A stretch of DNA of 64,000 nt from Flagellimonas oceani (lineage in GTDB: Bacteria > Bacteroidota > Bacteroidia > Flavobacteriales > Flavobacteriaceae), in contig NZ_CP049616.1 of NCBI RefSeq assembly GCF_011068285.1, positions 4,050,001 to 4,114,000 of the forward strand. Reading direction: 5' to 3'. A program made the translations under genes and the position numbers. The notes beneath the pieces are model-generated. The model did no database searches and was not told the DNA's origin. It saw nothing but the letters and a program-made list of their open reading frames with translations. Numbering within the stretch: position 1 is the stretch's first letter; each line of letters begins with the position of its first letter. This document shows, one piece after another, positions 36,531 through 45,149 of the stretch.

Positions 36531-37283
36531 TTATTTCTTTCTGAGGTACATATTTCCATTGGTGGATTTCATGGAAATTTTAACGCCACCACCGTTGATG
36601 GATGCTTTAATGTCCCTGCCCAAAACGGATTTCAACCCATTCTTATCTTCAGACTTTACGTCAAAATCAGTGTAGACATTTCCGTTGAGCGTGCTCAGCG
36701 CCAAGTTGGCCGGGGTGTTAGAGGGCAGGCTTACATCTACCGCACCATTGGTGGAATACAGGGATATTGGAGAACTTTGGGTCACTTTTCCAAAGGTCAC
36801 TTCGAGTTCGCCGTTCAACGAGTTGGCGGTCACCGGCCCGTTAACGTTCAATAATTTCACCCCTCCGTTGAGTTGCGCATCGGCTTCGATCTCGCCGGAA
36901 AAACCATCGATTTCGATATCTCCGTTCCACGTGCTTTTTACGGCAATGTTCTGTGAAGCGGGCAAATAGATTTCCGCGCCTTTGCTCTTGCGTAGGTTGT
37001 AAACGATCAAGGTGTTGCCGTCCTGTACCACAGAAAAACCAACATTGGTGTTGTCCGTACCGCCTTCGCCGACCAATTTTAAACCTTTGGCGCGTTCGGG
37101 TGTTTTTACTTCCGGCCCCGATTTTATCAAAATTTCATTGGAGCTGTGGGTTTTTACCACAATATCGTTTTTGGATTCGATTTTCACCCATTGGATGCCA
37201 TTTAGGGATTTGGTGTAATCGTTCTGCGCTGTGGCAATGCCGCCCATAAAAAGGGCCATTAAAATAAATGTGAATTTTCTCAT
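36531..37283 (-). CDS. DUF4097-type adhesin-like exported protein (first copy)
   Basis: 250 residues with a signal peptide (MRKFTFILMALFMGGIATAQ). Repeated short-strand units such as STWNGDIEIDGFSGEIEADA, LNGGVKLLNVNGPVTANSLN and STNGAVDVSLPSNTP form the DUF4097 solenoid, ending in TNGNMYLRKK. It lies 19 nt after the anti-sigma gene and 38 nt before the second copy. Probably periplasmic or surface-exposed. Function unknown. Confidence 0.88.
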   Translation of the reverse strand: MRKFTFILMALFMGGIATAQNDYTKSLNGIQWVKIESKNDIVVKTHSSNEILIKSGPEVKTPERAKGLKLVGEGGTDNTNVGFSVVQDGNTLIVYNLRKSKGAEIYLPASQNIAVKSTWNGDIEIDGFSGEIEADAQLNGGVKLLNVNGPVTANSLNGELEVTFGKVTQSSPISLYSTNGAVDVSLPSNTPANLALSTLNGNVYTDFDVKSEDKNGLKSVLGRDIKASINGGGVKISMKSTNGNMYLRKK

Positions 37284-37302
37284 GATTTTCGTTTTTTGAT
37301 GT

Positions 37303-38088
37303 TTATGTAATACTTGGCAATACTGCCCTGATTTGATCCTTGATAAAGGGTTGGGTATCTTCTTTCTCCAATAATTTTTTCATGGGTTCCGCCGCTTTTT
37401 TCTCTTGGATCTGTACCAAAGCTTGAATAATGGCGACTTGGATACTCGGGTTTTTTTCTTGTTCCAAGGCTTTGATAAAGGTGGTCTTTACCCTTTCGGA
37501 GGAGGTGAATTTCACCAATGCCTCAAAAGCGGTCATGCGAACATTGTCGTTCTCGTCATAGAGCAAGCGGTTGGCCAGTGCTTGGATGATGGCCTCATCG
37601 GGTTGTTCAAATTCCTCGATATAGTTGACCCCTTGAATACGTTTGCTTGCGGATTGATTTTCCATCAACGACAACATGGCTGTTTGCTTCATCTGATTTG
37701 TTTCGTCCTGAAGTTGTGCAATGTCCTCGTTCACTTTTCGTTGTTGGAAAAGGCTTCCCATTTGAAAGGCCGCGACCAAAAGGGCAATGCTGGCCGCAAT
37801 TTTCAAAACGCTTCCTGTCCAGTTAGATGATTTTCTCTGATGTATTTGAACGACTTTCCCCTGATTGATTTTTTCTTGTTCCAGAGCCGATTCAAATTTG
37901 GCTTTAAGTCTGTCCGTAGGAGCGGGAACTTCTTCATCAAAAATGTTTAAAAAGGCTTTCATCTGCTCCAGTTCCTTCTTGCACTCTGGATATTGTTGAA
38001 TATGTTTTTCAAATTCCGCTTTCTGTGTTGCGTCCAATGCTCCATCCAGATAGTCCGGTATTAGTTCAAAAACTTGTTGTTTTTCCAT
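37303..38088 (-). CDS. Probable anti-sigma factor with HEAT-like repeat domain
   Basis: 261 residues from the ATG at 38088, directly after the sigma stop (38091). The N-terminus FELIPDYLDGALDATQKAEFEKHIQQYPECKKEL is the zf-HC2-like anti-sigma fold, but only one Cys is present and the usual HxxxCxxC zinc motif is absent. A membrane helix (VLKIAASIALLVAAFQMG, ~residues 112-130) follows. The C-terminal half is a HEAT-like helical array (ANRLLYDENDNVRMTAFEAL, KALEQEKNPSIQVAIIQALV, KLLEKEDTQPFIKDQIRAV). It should hold the sigma factor at the membrane; the HEAT part may sense a partner. Confidence 0.85.
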   Translation of the reverse strand: MEKQQVFELIPDYLDGALDATQKAEFEKHIQQYPECKKELEQMKAFLNIFDEEVPAPTDRLKAKFESALEQEKINQGKVVQIHQRKSSNWTGSVLKIAASIALLVAAFQMGSLFQQRKVNEDIAQLQDETNQMKQTAMLSLMENQSASKRIQGVNYIEEFEQPDEAIIQALANRLLYDENDNVRMTAFEALVKFTSSERVKTTFIKALEQEKNPSIQVAIIQALVQIQEKKAAEPMKKLLEKEDTQPFIKDQIRAVLPSIT

Positions 38089-38090
38089 GG

Positions 38091-38615
38091 CTATATACTT
38101 TCTAAATAGATATTCTTTAATTTTTTTAAGATCCTGCACACTCTTGTTTTTACGGCTCCGGGCGTAGTTCCCATAATTTCCGCTAGATCATCGTACTTTA
38201 TTTCCTTGTATCGGTTCAAAATCACAAGTTCCCTGTCGTATGGGTCCAGTTGGCTCAAGGCATATTGGAGGTGGGCATTGTTCTCGCTCAGGTCGTTTTC
38301 CTCGTCCCCGGCTTTGTAGGCCAAAACCTCAATATCGTCATGGTTCTTATGGTTTCTTGTGTAGTGTGTTTTTAAGCTGTTGCGTGCTATGGTGAACATC
38401 CACGACAAGAAAGACCCGTTTTTATAGGAGTTCCGATACTTGATCAGTTTATAAAAAACATCCTGTGTAAGATCTTCTGCCAACATTTTGTCACCGGACA
38501 TTTTGTACAGAAAATTGTACACGTGCTTGTGGTGCCGGTCAAAAAGTATCTTGAGCATATCCAAATTGCCCTCGGATACTTTTTGCATGATCATTTCATC
38601 TGAAAGTGTTTCCAA
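38091..38615 (-). CDS. ECF-type sigma-70 family RNA polymerase sigma factor
   Basis: 174 residues. Region 2: KMLAEDLTQDVFYKLIKYRN and GSFLSWMFTIARNSLKTHYT; region 4: LDPYDRELVILNRYKEIKYD followed by DLAEIMGTTPGAVKTRVCRI. It heads the operon sigma - anti-sigma - DUF4097 - DUF4097, 2 nt before the anti-sigma start. The layout suggests an envelope-stress or surface-adhesion regulon; the signal is unknown. Confidence 0.93.
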   Translation of the reverse strand: METLSDEMIMQKVSEGNLDMLKILFDRHHKHVYNFLYKMSGDKMLAEDLTQDVFYKLIKYRNSYKNGSFLSWMFTIARNSLKTHYTRNHKNHDDIEVLAYKAGDEENDLSENNAHLQYALSQLDPYDRELVILNRYKEIKYDDLAEIMGTTPGAVKTRVCRILKKLKNIYLESI

Positions 38616-38780
38616 ATGCTGCTTTTTAGTTGGCGTTTACTTTATATAGTCAGGAAATTAAGAAAGGTTACAGAAAGGGGGTGAAAAAAATGAAAAATTG
38701 TTTGATGGAGAGGTAAGTTTCTGAAAAATAAGGCATAGCAGTATCATCAACTACTGAGTGTGGGAGGTGAAATCAAATTG

Positions 38781-38810
38781 GTCGAAGTATCGACTGCGCT
38801 CGACCTGACA
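38781..38810. repeat. Copy of a flavobacterial dispersed intergenic repeat
   Basis: The segment contains CGACTGCGCTCGACCTGAC; its complement carries GAGCGCAGTCGA, the core also present at 52575-52601. From memory, repeats with this core are scattered between genes in many flavobacterial genomes. It lies between the sigma gene and the feo operon. Confidence 0.5.
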
Positions 38811-38824
38811 AGTAATGGATTGAA

Positions 38825-38968
38825 TCAGCTACAGCCACAATTGTCTTGGCCACAGGAATTGGAGTTGTTGCTCCCTTTGCTGAAGAGTGATTTGGGAAGC
38901 AAGAATTTCCAAACCAAATAGCCTGCCGCCACAATCAATGTTCCGTATGCCAATATTTGTTGAATCAT
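38825..38968 (-). CDS. FeoB-associated Cys-rich membrane protein
   Basis: 47 residues from the ATG at 38968, 7 nt after the feoB stop. One membrane helix (ILAYGTLIVAAGYLVWKFLL) is followed by a short tail ending in NSCGQDNCGCS, with three Cys. This matches the small FeoB-associated Cys-rich proteins that follow feoB in many Bacteroidetes and Firmicutes, thought to help iron passage or assembly of the transporter, playing the part of FeoC. It is below usual ORF-size cut-offs and easily missed. Confidence 0.88.
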   Translation of the reverse strand: MIQQILAYGTLIVAAGYLVWKFLLPKSLFSKGSNNSNSCGQDNCGCS

Positions 38969-38975
38969 CTTTGTA

Positions 38976-41192
38976 TCAATTTAGGATTTGATAGGCTATC
39001 AAAGCTATAATATAAGCAAAAACACTCATAAAGCCCAATTGGATCATGGGCCATTTCCATGAGTTGGTCTCCCGTTTTACTATGGCCAGGGTGCTCATAC
39101 ATTGCATGGCAAAGGCGTAAAACAACATCAAAGAAATCCCCGAGGCCAAATTGAACAATGGCTTGCCATCTTCATCCAGTTCGGCGGCCATGCGGCTCTT
39201 AATGGTTTCTTCCTCATCACTGCCCACACTGTAAATGGTGGCCAAGGTTCCCACGAACACTTCACGGGCGGCAAAGGAGGTCAATACGGCTATGCCAATT
39301 TTCCAATCGTAGCCCAAGGGTTTTACCAATGGTTCGAAGGCTTTTCCGGCCTGCCCGATGTAGGAATGTTCCAACTTGTAGCTGGCAATCTCTTGTGCCA
39401 CTGCTCTTTCTGTAAGGTCTTGGGTCAATACTTGTACGGAATCCTGTAAGGCATTGGACGACAATCCTTCTGCCTTGCTGGATGCCCGATAGGTTTGTAT
39501 GTTGTTTTGCACGTAATTTTTACTGTACGTGCTCAGTCCTTCGGTCTTTATGCGTTCTTTTACGATGCTTTCGGCATTATGGAAATCATCGGAATAGCCA
39601 TTAGAGCCCAAAAACCACAACACGATGGAAATGGCCAAAATAATCTTACCTGCACCGAGCACAAAGCTCTTTGTTTTTTCGATGACGGTATAAACCACAT
39701 TCTTTACCAATGGAAGTCGGTAGGTAGGCATTTCCACCATAAAAACCGATCTGCTTTTGATTTTTAGGATTTTGTTGAGTACCATGGCGGATAGGAGCGC
39801 CATTCCAAATCCGATGAGGTAAAGCAGCATCAGTGTCAATGCTTGATAGCTAAGTCCCAAAATGCTGCCTTCGGGGATTACCAGGGCAATCAAAATCAAG
39901 TACACCGGCAATCGGGCAGAACAGGTAGTAAAGGGCGTTACCAAAATGGTGATAAGCCTTTCTTTCCAGTTTTCTATGGTTCTTGTCGCCATAATAGCGG
40001 GAATGGCACAGGCATTACCGGAAATCAATGGAACAACACTTTTGCCGCTCAGACCAAAGGGTCGCATCAACTTGTCCATTAAAAATACAACTCGGCTCAT
40101 GTATCCGGATTCTTCCAACAGGGAAATAAACAGGAACAAAAAGGCTATCTGTGGAATAAAAATGACGATTCCTCCAATACCGGCCACGATTCCTTCTGCG
40201 AGGAGGTCTGTGAAGACCCCGGGGGGAAATGTATTTTTGATCCATTCTGCAGCTAGGGCAAATTTTTCATCTATAAAGTCCATGGGGTAGGAGCTCCATT
40301 CAAAAATGGCCTGAAAAATGAGCAGTAAAATGGCAAAGAAAATGAGGTAGCCAAAAACTTTGTGCGTCAGTATTTTGTCCAAAGATGCCCTCATGCCCTT
40401 GGCGGCCATAAAGTCGACCTTATAGGTGTCCTTTAAAATATTGTTGATGAGCTGGTAGCGGAGCACGGTTTCCTTGTGCTGTAATTTTTTGAGCTCTTCC
40501 TTGGACTTGGTGGAAAAGCCTGTGGCATCTTGGATCCGTTTTTTCTCGATGGGCATAAAGTTCACGTCCTGCGTGATCACAAGCCATAACTTGTAGAGGT
40601 CCTCCTGCGGGAAGGTGTCCTTGAGGCGTTTAAAATATTCCGGTGATATTCTGCCGGTATCCAGTATGGATTTTGAAGAAATGCTCCTGTAATCTTCAAT
40701 GAGTTCTTTGATACGATCGATTCCCGTATTTTTTCGGGTACTTACGAGCGCAATTTTTGTATCCAGCTTTTTTTCCAGGCCCTCAATGTCCAATGAGATG
40801 CCCTTGCGGTCCATGCGGTCCGCCATATTGATCACTAAAATAGTGGGGATCTTTAGGTCCTTTATCTGGGTAAACAAGAGCAGGTTCCTTTTAAGGTTTT
40901 CCACATCGCTGATCACCACGGCAACATCTGGGTAGTCCTTGTCATTTTTATTGAGCAAAAGTTCCACTACCAGACTTTCGTCCAAAGAGGTGGTGTTTAG
41001 GCTGTATGTTCCGGGAAGATCTAGGATATGCGCCTTTACCCCTCTGGGGAGTTTACAGATACCTTCTTTTTTTTCTACTGTAATTCCGGGATAGTTCCCT
41101 ACTTTTTGTTTGAGTCCGGTAAGTTGGTTAAAAACTGAAGTTTTTCCTGTATTTGGATTCCCGATAAGGGCTACGTTGATGTTTTTGCTCAT
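38976..41192 (-). CDS. feoB: Ferrous iron transport protein B
   Basis: 738 residues. The N-terminal G domain has G1 GNPNTGKTS (residues 11-19), G3 LDLPGTYSL and G4 NMADRMD, followed by a GDI-like helical segment, then the membrane part with Gate regions (GRISPEYFKRL spacer, FIPQIAFLFLFISLLEESGY, CAIPAIMATRTIENWKERL). It imports Fe(II) under low oxygen. It overlaps feoA by 4 nt and is followed by the Cys-rich peptide, so feoA-feoB-peptide are one operon. Confidence 0.97.
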   Translation of the reverse strand: MSKNINVALIGNPNTGKTSVFNQLTGLKQKVGNYPGITVEKKEGICKLPRGVKAHILDLPGTYSLNTTSLDESLVVELLLNKNDKDYPDVAVVISDVENLKRNLLLFTQIKDLKIPTILVINMADRMDRKGISLDIEGLEKKLDTKIALVSTRKNTGIDRIKELIEDYRSISSKSILDTGRISPEYFKRLKDTFPQEDLYKLWLVITQDVNFMPIEKKRIQDATGFSTKSKEELKKLQHKETVLRYQLINNILKDTYKVDFMAAKGMRASLDKILTHKVFGYLIFFAILLLIFQAIFEWSSYPMDFIDEKFALAAEWIKNTFPPGVFTDLLAEGIVAGIGGIVIFIPQIAFLFLFISLLEESGYMSRVVFLMDKLMRPFGLSGKSVVPLISGNACAIPAIMATRTIENWKERLITILVTPFTTCSARLPVYLILIALVIPEGSILGLSYQALTLMLLYLIGFGMALLSAMVLNKILKIKSRSVFMVEMPTYRLPLVKNVVYTVIEKTKSFVLGAGKIILAISIVLWFLGSNGYSDDFHNAESIVKERIKTEGLSTYSKNYVQNNIQTYRASSKAEGLSSNALQDSVQVLTQDLTERAVAQEIASYKLEHSYIGQAGKAFEPLVKPLGYDWKIGIAVLTSFAAREVFVGTLATIYSVGSDEEETIKSRMAAELDEDGKPLFNLASGISLMLFYAFAMQCMSTLAIVKRETNSWKWPMIQLGFMSVFAYIIALIAYQILN

Positions 41193-41431
41193 TTAGCCTG
41201 CGTTTCTTCAATAATATCCAACTCAATAAGCTGTGCCAGGGATCTTCTTATGGCCAAGTGGCTTCCACTGAGGTTGATGTATAGGGGGTCGTTCAAAGGA
41301 GCTATCCGCAAAAGTTCTACACTGTTCCCGGGAAGGCATCCCATTTCCATTAGTTTTACGGGTAGGGTGTGCTCGGTAAAATCCTTTATAATACCCTTTT
41401 GTCCATACTTTAGGTCTGCAACGGTGGCCAC
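41189..41431 (-). CDS. feoA: Ferrous iron transport protein A
   Basis: 80 residues, a small SH3-like FeoA domain: LKYGQKGIIKDF, LPVKLMEMGCLPGNSVELL and GSHLAIRRSLAQLIEL are the conserved blocks. It is a cytoplasmic partner that regulates FeoB GTPase activity. First gene of the feo operon; a -7-like box and an imperfect palindrome lie just upstream. Confidence 0.95.
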   Translation of the reverse strand: MATVADLKYGQKGIIKDFTEHTLPVKLMEMGCLPGNSVELLRIAPLNDPLYINLSGSHLAIRRSLAQLIELDIIEETQAK

Positions 41432-41435
41432 GATT

Positions 41436-41469
41436 CTTATTTAGATTGATTTTAAGTAAGGCAAAAATA
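41436..41469 (-). promoter_or_regulatory. Candidate feo promoter with imperfect palindrome
   Basis: On the minus strand a -7-like TATTTTTG lies at 41469-41462, just upstream of a 25-bp imperfect dyad (41436-41460, CTTA...TAAG arms) that covers the expected start site. The nearest TTG is 25 nt from the -7, longer than usual. An iron-responsive repressor could bind here. Confidence 0.35.
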
Positions 41470-41519
41470 GGTAAAAATGCGGAACTAGACGGTGCAATTA
41501 CGGATAAAGCGATTTGGGC

Positions 41520-42194
41520 TTATTCTAGGTAACTTGCTTTAAGCACTTTGATGTCTTCAAGGAGTCTGTTTATTTCATCACGATCGGTACCATCATAAAA
41601 ACCGCGGATACGTTTTTCCTTATCCACCAAAATAAAGTTTTCGGTATGGATCATATCGAACGCCCCTCCGTCACCATCGTTCTTAACGGCCAGATAGGAT
41701 TTTCTCGCCAAATCATATATCTGTTTTTTATCTCCGGTGACCAAGTTCCATTTACTATCGATAACTCCTTTTTCGAGAGCGTAGCGTTTTAATTGGGCAA
41801 CCGTATCTATCTGTGGCGTAACCGAATGGGACAGAAGCATAATAGTGGGGTCGTTTTTAATGGCTTCCTGTACTTCGCCCATATTTTTGGTCATGATCGG
41901 GCAAATGGTAAGGCAGGTGGTAAAAAAGAAATCCGCTACGTAAATTTTATCCTTGTAATTTTCCTGGGTTATGGTATCGCCATTTTGATTCACTAGGGAA
42001 AAATCGGCCACTTTGTGGTATTTTTTTGTGTAGTGCAGTGTACTGTCCACCAACGATTTGTCCACCATGGAGGGTTGGTATACCGGGAGTATTTTTTCGG
42101 GCTGCAAGGCATTGTAAAATAGGTAGACGATCACTGCCGATAGCCCCAACATTACGATTCCGAACAGTTTGTATTTGGCAAAAAATGAACCCAT
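41520..42194 (-). CDS. SCO1/SenC family copper-binding protein
   Basis: 224 residues from the ATG at 42194 (MGSFFAKYKLFGIVML); the in-frame extension upstream is not typical. One N-terminal membrane helix anchors a thioredoxin-like domain with the copper ligands CLTICP (CxxxC form) and a distal His in LLSHSVTPQID. SCO proteins deliver copper to the CuA site of cytochrome c oxidase or act as thiol oxidoreductases. Neighbours give no oxidase genes. Divergent from rseP. Confidence 0.92.
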   Translation of the reverse strand: MGSFFAKYKLFGIVMLGLSAVIVYLFYNALQPEKILPVYQPSMVDKSLVDSTLHYTKKYHKVADFSLVNQNGDTITQENYKDKIYVADFFFTTCLTICPIMTKNMGEVQEAIKNDPTIMLLSHSVTPQIDTVAQLKRYALEKGVIDSKWNLVTGDKKQIYDLARKSYLAVKNDGDGGAFDMIHTENFILVDKEKRIRGFYDGTDRDEINRLLEDIKVLKASYLE

Positions 42195-42345
42195 GTTTGC
42201 AAAATTACGCCTCAAAGGGCTATTCTTCAAGCACAAAGCAGTTTATTGTTGCTAAATCTTTCTTAAATCACGAAAGGATAAAATTTGATGTTTTTTTATC
42301 AATCTCTAAAAGGTTACTTTTGTGCGTTTTAACAAAAGATAACGA

Positions 42346-43698
42346 ATGACCCCTATAGTAATAAAGACCATACAATTCTTTTTGAGCTTATCGCTTTTGA
42401 TTGTGCTCCACGAGCTGGGACACTTTATCCCTGCAAAGCTTTTTAAGACCAGGGTGGAGAAGTTTTACCTCTTTTTTGATGTAAAGTTTTCACTCTTTAA
42501 AAAGAAAATAGGGGAAACCGTTTACGGTATTGGTTGGTTGCCCTTGGGCGGATATGTGAAGATCTCCGGGATGATCGATGAGAGCATGGACAAGGAGCAG
42601 ATGCAGCAGGAGCCAAAGCCTTGGGAGTTCCGTAGCAAACCGGCCTGGCAGCGTTTGATCATTATGCTCGGCGGGGTAACGGTAAACTTTATTTTGGCCG
42701 TTGTCATTTTTATTGGACTGGTTTTTACCTATGGTGAGCAGTATATCGCCAACGATAGCCTAAAGGATGGTATCTGGGTAACGGACAAGGCTTTAGGTGA
42801 CGAACTGGGGATTCAAACGGGTGATAGGATTTTAACCATTGATGGGGAAGAAGTAGATGCTTTGTCGCAAATAATGCCCGGACTTTTATTGGGCAACCAA
42901 TTTACAGTTGAAAGGAACGGACAGGTGCTTGAAAAACAAGTGCCAATAGACGTAATCGAGACATTGTCTGATAATAAGGATAAATCAAGGGCCTTGATTT
43001 CTTTTCGATGGCCATTCGTAATCAACGATATTCCCAAAAACTCCCCAAATATTGACAGTGGACTGCAAAAAGGGGATGCAGTGGTGCAATTAGCTGGAAC
43101 ATCTGTGGAGTATAAGGATCAAGTTACCCCTATTTTGGAGGCAAACAAGGGAAAAGAAGTGCCTATTAAGGTTATGAGAAACGGCAACCCGATAGACTTT
43201 ACCGTTTCCATTACGGATAAGGGTACCTTGGGCGTGGTTTTGGGAATGACCCCGGAGGAATATAAAGAGAAAGGATATCTGGAGCAACGTACATTGACCT
43301 ATTCTTTTTGGGAATCCATTCCTGCTGGATGGAACAAGGGTGTAAAAACACTTTCTGACTACATCAAGGGCATGAAGAAAATATTTAACCCCGATACAGG
43401 CGCGTATAAAGAAGTAGGTGGGTTTGCCGCTATTGGAGGTATGTTCCCCGATACCTGGAACTGGCCGGCATTTTGGGCAACAACGGCATTTATATCCATA
43501 ATCTTGGCCTTTATGAACATTCTGCCCATCCCAGCGTTGGACGGTGGACACGTGATGTTCTTACTATATGAAATGGTAACGGGCCGTAAGCCCAGCGATA
43601 AATTTTTGGAGTATGCCCAAATGATAGGGTTCTTTATTTTGATCGCTTTGTTGCTGTTTGCCAATGGCAACGATTTGTACAAGTGGCTTTTTAAATAG
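42346..43698 (+). CDS. rseP: RIP metalloprotease (site-2 protease) RseP
   Basis: 450 residues. The zinc motif HELGH is at residues ~23-27 in the first membrane helix, and the third ligand region is MNILPIPALDGGHVMF. Two PDZ-like domains lie between (GIQTGDRILTIDGEEVDAL and GLQKGDAVVQLAGTSVEYK). It cuts anti-sigma factors within the membrane and clears signal peptides. Two ECF sigma systems in the window could be its clients (inference). A -7-like TACTTTTG lies at 42315-42322. Downstream is tRNA-Asn. Confidence 0.96.
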   Translation: MTPIVIKTIQFFLSLSLLIVLHELGHFIPAKLFKTRVEKFYLFFDVKFSLFKKKIGETVYGIGWLPLGGYVKISGMIDESMDKEQMQQEPKPWEFRSKPAWQRLIIMLGGVTVNFILAVVIFIGLVFTYGEQYIANDSLKDGIWVTDKALGDELGIQTGDRILTIDGEEVDALSQIMPGLLLGNQFTVERNGQVLEKQVPIDVIETLSDNKDKSRALISFRWPFVINDIPKNSPNIDSGLQKGDAVVQLAGTSVEYKDQVTPILEANKGKEVPIKVMRNGNPIDFTVSITDKGTLGVVLGMTPEEYKEKGYLEQRTLTYSFWESIPAGWNKGVKTLSDYIKGMKKIFNPDTGAYKEVGGFAAIGGMFPDTWNWPAFWATTAFISIILAFMNILPIPALDGGHVMFLLYEMVTGRKPSDKFLEYAQMIGFFILIALLLFANGNDLYKWLFK

Positions 43699-43714
43699 AA
43701 AACCATTTTTTTTG

Positions 43715-43746
43715 TTTGTGGTGTAAAAAAGAATCTATTATATTTG
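43715..43746 (+). promoter_or_regulatory. Promoter of tRNA-Asn
   Basis: A -33 TTTG (43715-43718), 20-nt spacer and -7 TATATTTG (43739-43746) match the Bacteroidetes promoter consensus. The tRNA begins 22 nt further. Confidence 0.8.
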
Positions 43747-43768
43747 CACCCGCTTAAGGTAAAAATAT

Positions 43769-43842
43769 TCCTCCTTAGCTCAGTTGGTTAGAGCATCTGA
43801 CTGTTAATCAGAGGGTCCTTGGTTCGAGCCCAAGAGGGGGAG
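43769..43842 (+). tRNA. tRNA-Asn (anticodon GTT)
   Basis: A 74-nt cloverleaf. The acceptor arms TCCTCCT (43769-43775) and AGGGGGA (43835-43841) pair over 7 bp including one G-T. The D-loop is AGCTCAGTTGGTTAGAGC, the anticodon stem-loop CTGACTGTTAATCAG puts GTT at 43803-43805, and the T-arm is CTTGG-TTCGAGC-CCAAG. CCA is not encoded. Its 3' end is the left attachment site of the element that follows, and the gene stays intact because the element restores its end. Confidence 0.96.
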
Positions 43843-43846
43843 CAGA
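43829..43846 (+). repeat. attL core in tRNA-Asn
   Basis: Left copy of the 18-bp direct repeat. It covers the T-stem 3' strand, the acceptor 3' strand, the discriminator and four bases beyond. Confidence 0.88.
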
Positions 43847-43850
43847 CACG

Positions 43851-43885
43851 ACCCGGTAAGTATTGTACTTACTGGGTTTTTTGTT
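43851..43885 (+). terminator. Terminator of tRNA-Asn supplied by the element
   Basis: ACCCGGTAAGTA (43851-43862) and TACTTACTGGGT (43866-43877) form a 12-bp stem with one G-T pair and a TTG loop, followed by a T run. It lies inside the element just past attL. Confidence 0.85.
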
Positions 43886-43900
43886 TTCGCGCCTCTTTTT

Positions 43901-43921
43901 TATCCAACACTTTATCCAATA
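43901..43921. repeat. Left arm-type integrase sites (TATCCAACA repeats)
   Basis: TATCCAACA (43901-43909) and TATCCAATA (43913-43921) are direct copies 12 bp apart, matching the sites next to the integrase start at the other end. Confidence 0.65.
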
Positions 43922-44123
43922 TTAAGGAATGTAACTTGATTTCTTCTACTTATTTCATTTATAGAAATTATGCTAACTTTTTGTCATCGCATTATTTATT
44001 TCTCACTACATCCAAACCAAGTAGAATTTAGTGTTAGTTAAGTATTCTTTTGAAAACAAGTTAATTTGGCACCGTTTTACAATAGTAGGCAATGTCAAAA
44101 AGATAAATTCTAATTTCACTAGG
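43922..44123. other. AT-rich gap at the element's left end
   Basis: No ORF or RNA structure of note is seen. It separates the attL-side sites from the 3' end of the first minus-strand gene of the element. Confidence 0.5.
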
Positions 44124-44978
44124 TTATTTCTTTTCTGTTTGTTGTTGTATCCAAAGATTTTCAAATCGTTGAATCAATTCGTTTTCTGGAAAGTTATTTG
44201 AAACATATCTTTTGAAGATATAATTTTTCCCTTTCAAGTGTTTATCTGTAAAAGAAACTACATAGTAGCAATACTCCCAGTTGCCTTCAACTTTTAAATA
44301 TTTGATTATTTGATCCCAAGTTCCATTTAGCGCGCTGAATGCTATTGCAATAGGAAATTCACCGTTAAAGTATTCCATGTCATATTTCGAAGCATCACTG
44401 TAAAAAAAGGAAGGTAAGATTTCCTGAAATTCTGTGGTTTTAGTCCAGGCAACTATCTGGAGGTTGACTAAAGTATTTGTTCCACCTCTTGTTAAACCAA
44501 ACTTAGATTTTGCAGAATCCAAACTGTTAATTTGTGGTTCTATATATGCATATCCGTCTCCACCAGTTAGGTTTTTCATATTTAAGTCTTGTAAATCCAA
44601 AATTCGTTTGAAACTATTAGAGTACTGACCAATTCTTTCTAATTGGCTATCAGTCTTTTTATCAACGTTGACAATAACATCGTTTAAATTATCAACGTTA
44701 GTCTTAAGTAATTCGGCCTTTTTAATGCTTGATTCAATGGATTTAGAAATATTGACTGCTCTAATGCTATCCTTTTCAATTTCCTTATTTCTAGTTACCT
44801 CGTCTGTGATAGTTCCAAATGTTGAGAATATCATAAGAAATACAGATAAACCTATTACTGAATTTTTTTTACGTTTTTTACATTTGGTGCTTTTACAATC
44901 TAAAATTTGAATAACTACTATTACGGTTCCAATAAATATTGATACAATATTTATCCATGGATATTCATTCCAATTCAT
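44124..44978 (-). CDS. Membrane-anchored coiled-coil protein, unknown (element cargo)
   Basis: 284 residues. Two membrane helices (about 8-27 and 40-56) flank a basic Cys-containing loop (CKSTKCKKRKKNS). A long coiled coil follows (~65-130; IESSIKKAELLKTNVDNLND), then a globular C-terminal domain (~140-280) with GGDGYAYIEPQINSLDSAKS and WEYCYYVVSFTDKH. AT-rich coding unlike the chromosome nearby. No family is recognised. A gene just outside the right end (52718-53575) has a similar helix, coiled-coil, globular layout. Confidence 0.75.
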   Translation of the reverse strand: MNWNEYPWINIVSIFIGTVIVVIQILDCKSTKCKKRKKNSVIGLSVFLMIFSTFGTITDEVTRNKEIEKDSIRAVNISKSIESSIKKAELLKTNVDNLNDVIVNVDKKTDSQLERIGQYSNSFKRILDLQDLNMKNLTGGDGYAYIEPQINSLDSAKSKFGLTRGGTNTLVNLQIVAWTKTTEFQEILPSFFYSDASKYDMEYFNGEFPIAIAFSALNGTWDQIIKYLKVEGNWEYCYYVVSFTDKHLKGKNYIFKRYVSNNFPENELIQRFENLWIQQQTEKK

Positions 44979-45149
44979 ATTGGGTCGAGATTATTAAAAA
45001 TTTGAATGTTAGAAGGGATTGTTATAAAAGTAGAGAAAGACTTAAAAACTTGCAAGATTTTAGATTATAGTGTTTCTGTTTGTATTAGTTAAACAGGTAT
45101 ATTTAATTAATTTTGACCTGAAAATCAAAAACTTACAATCGGAACTTAA

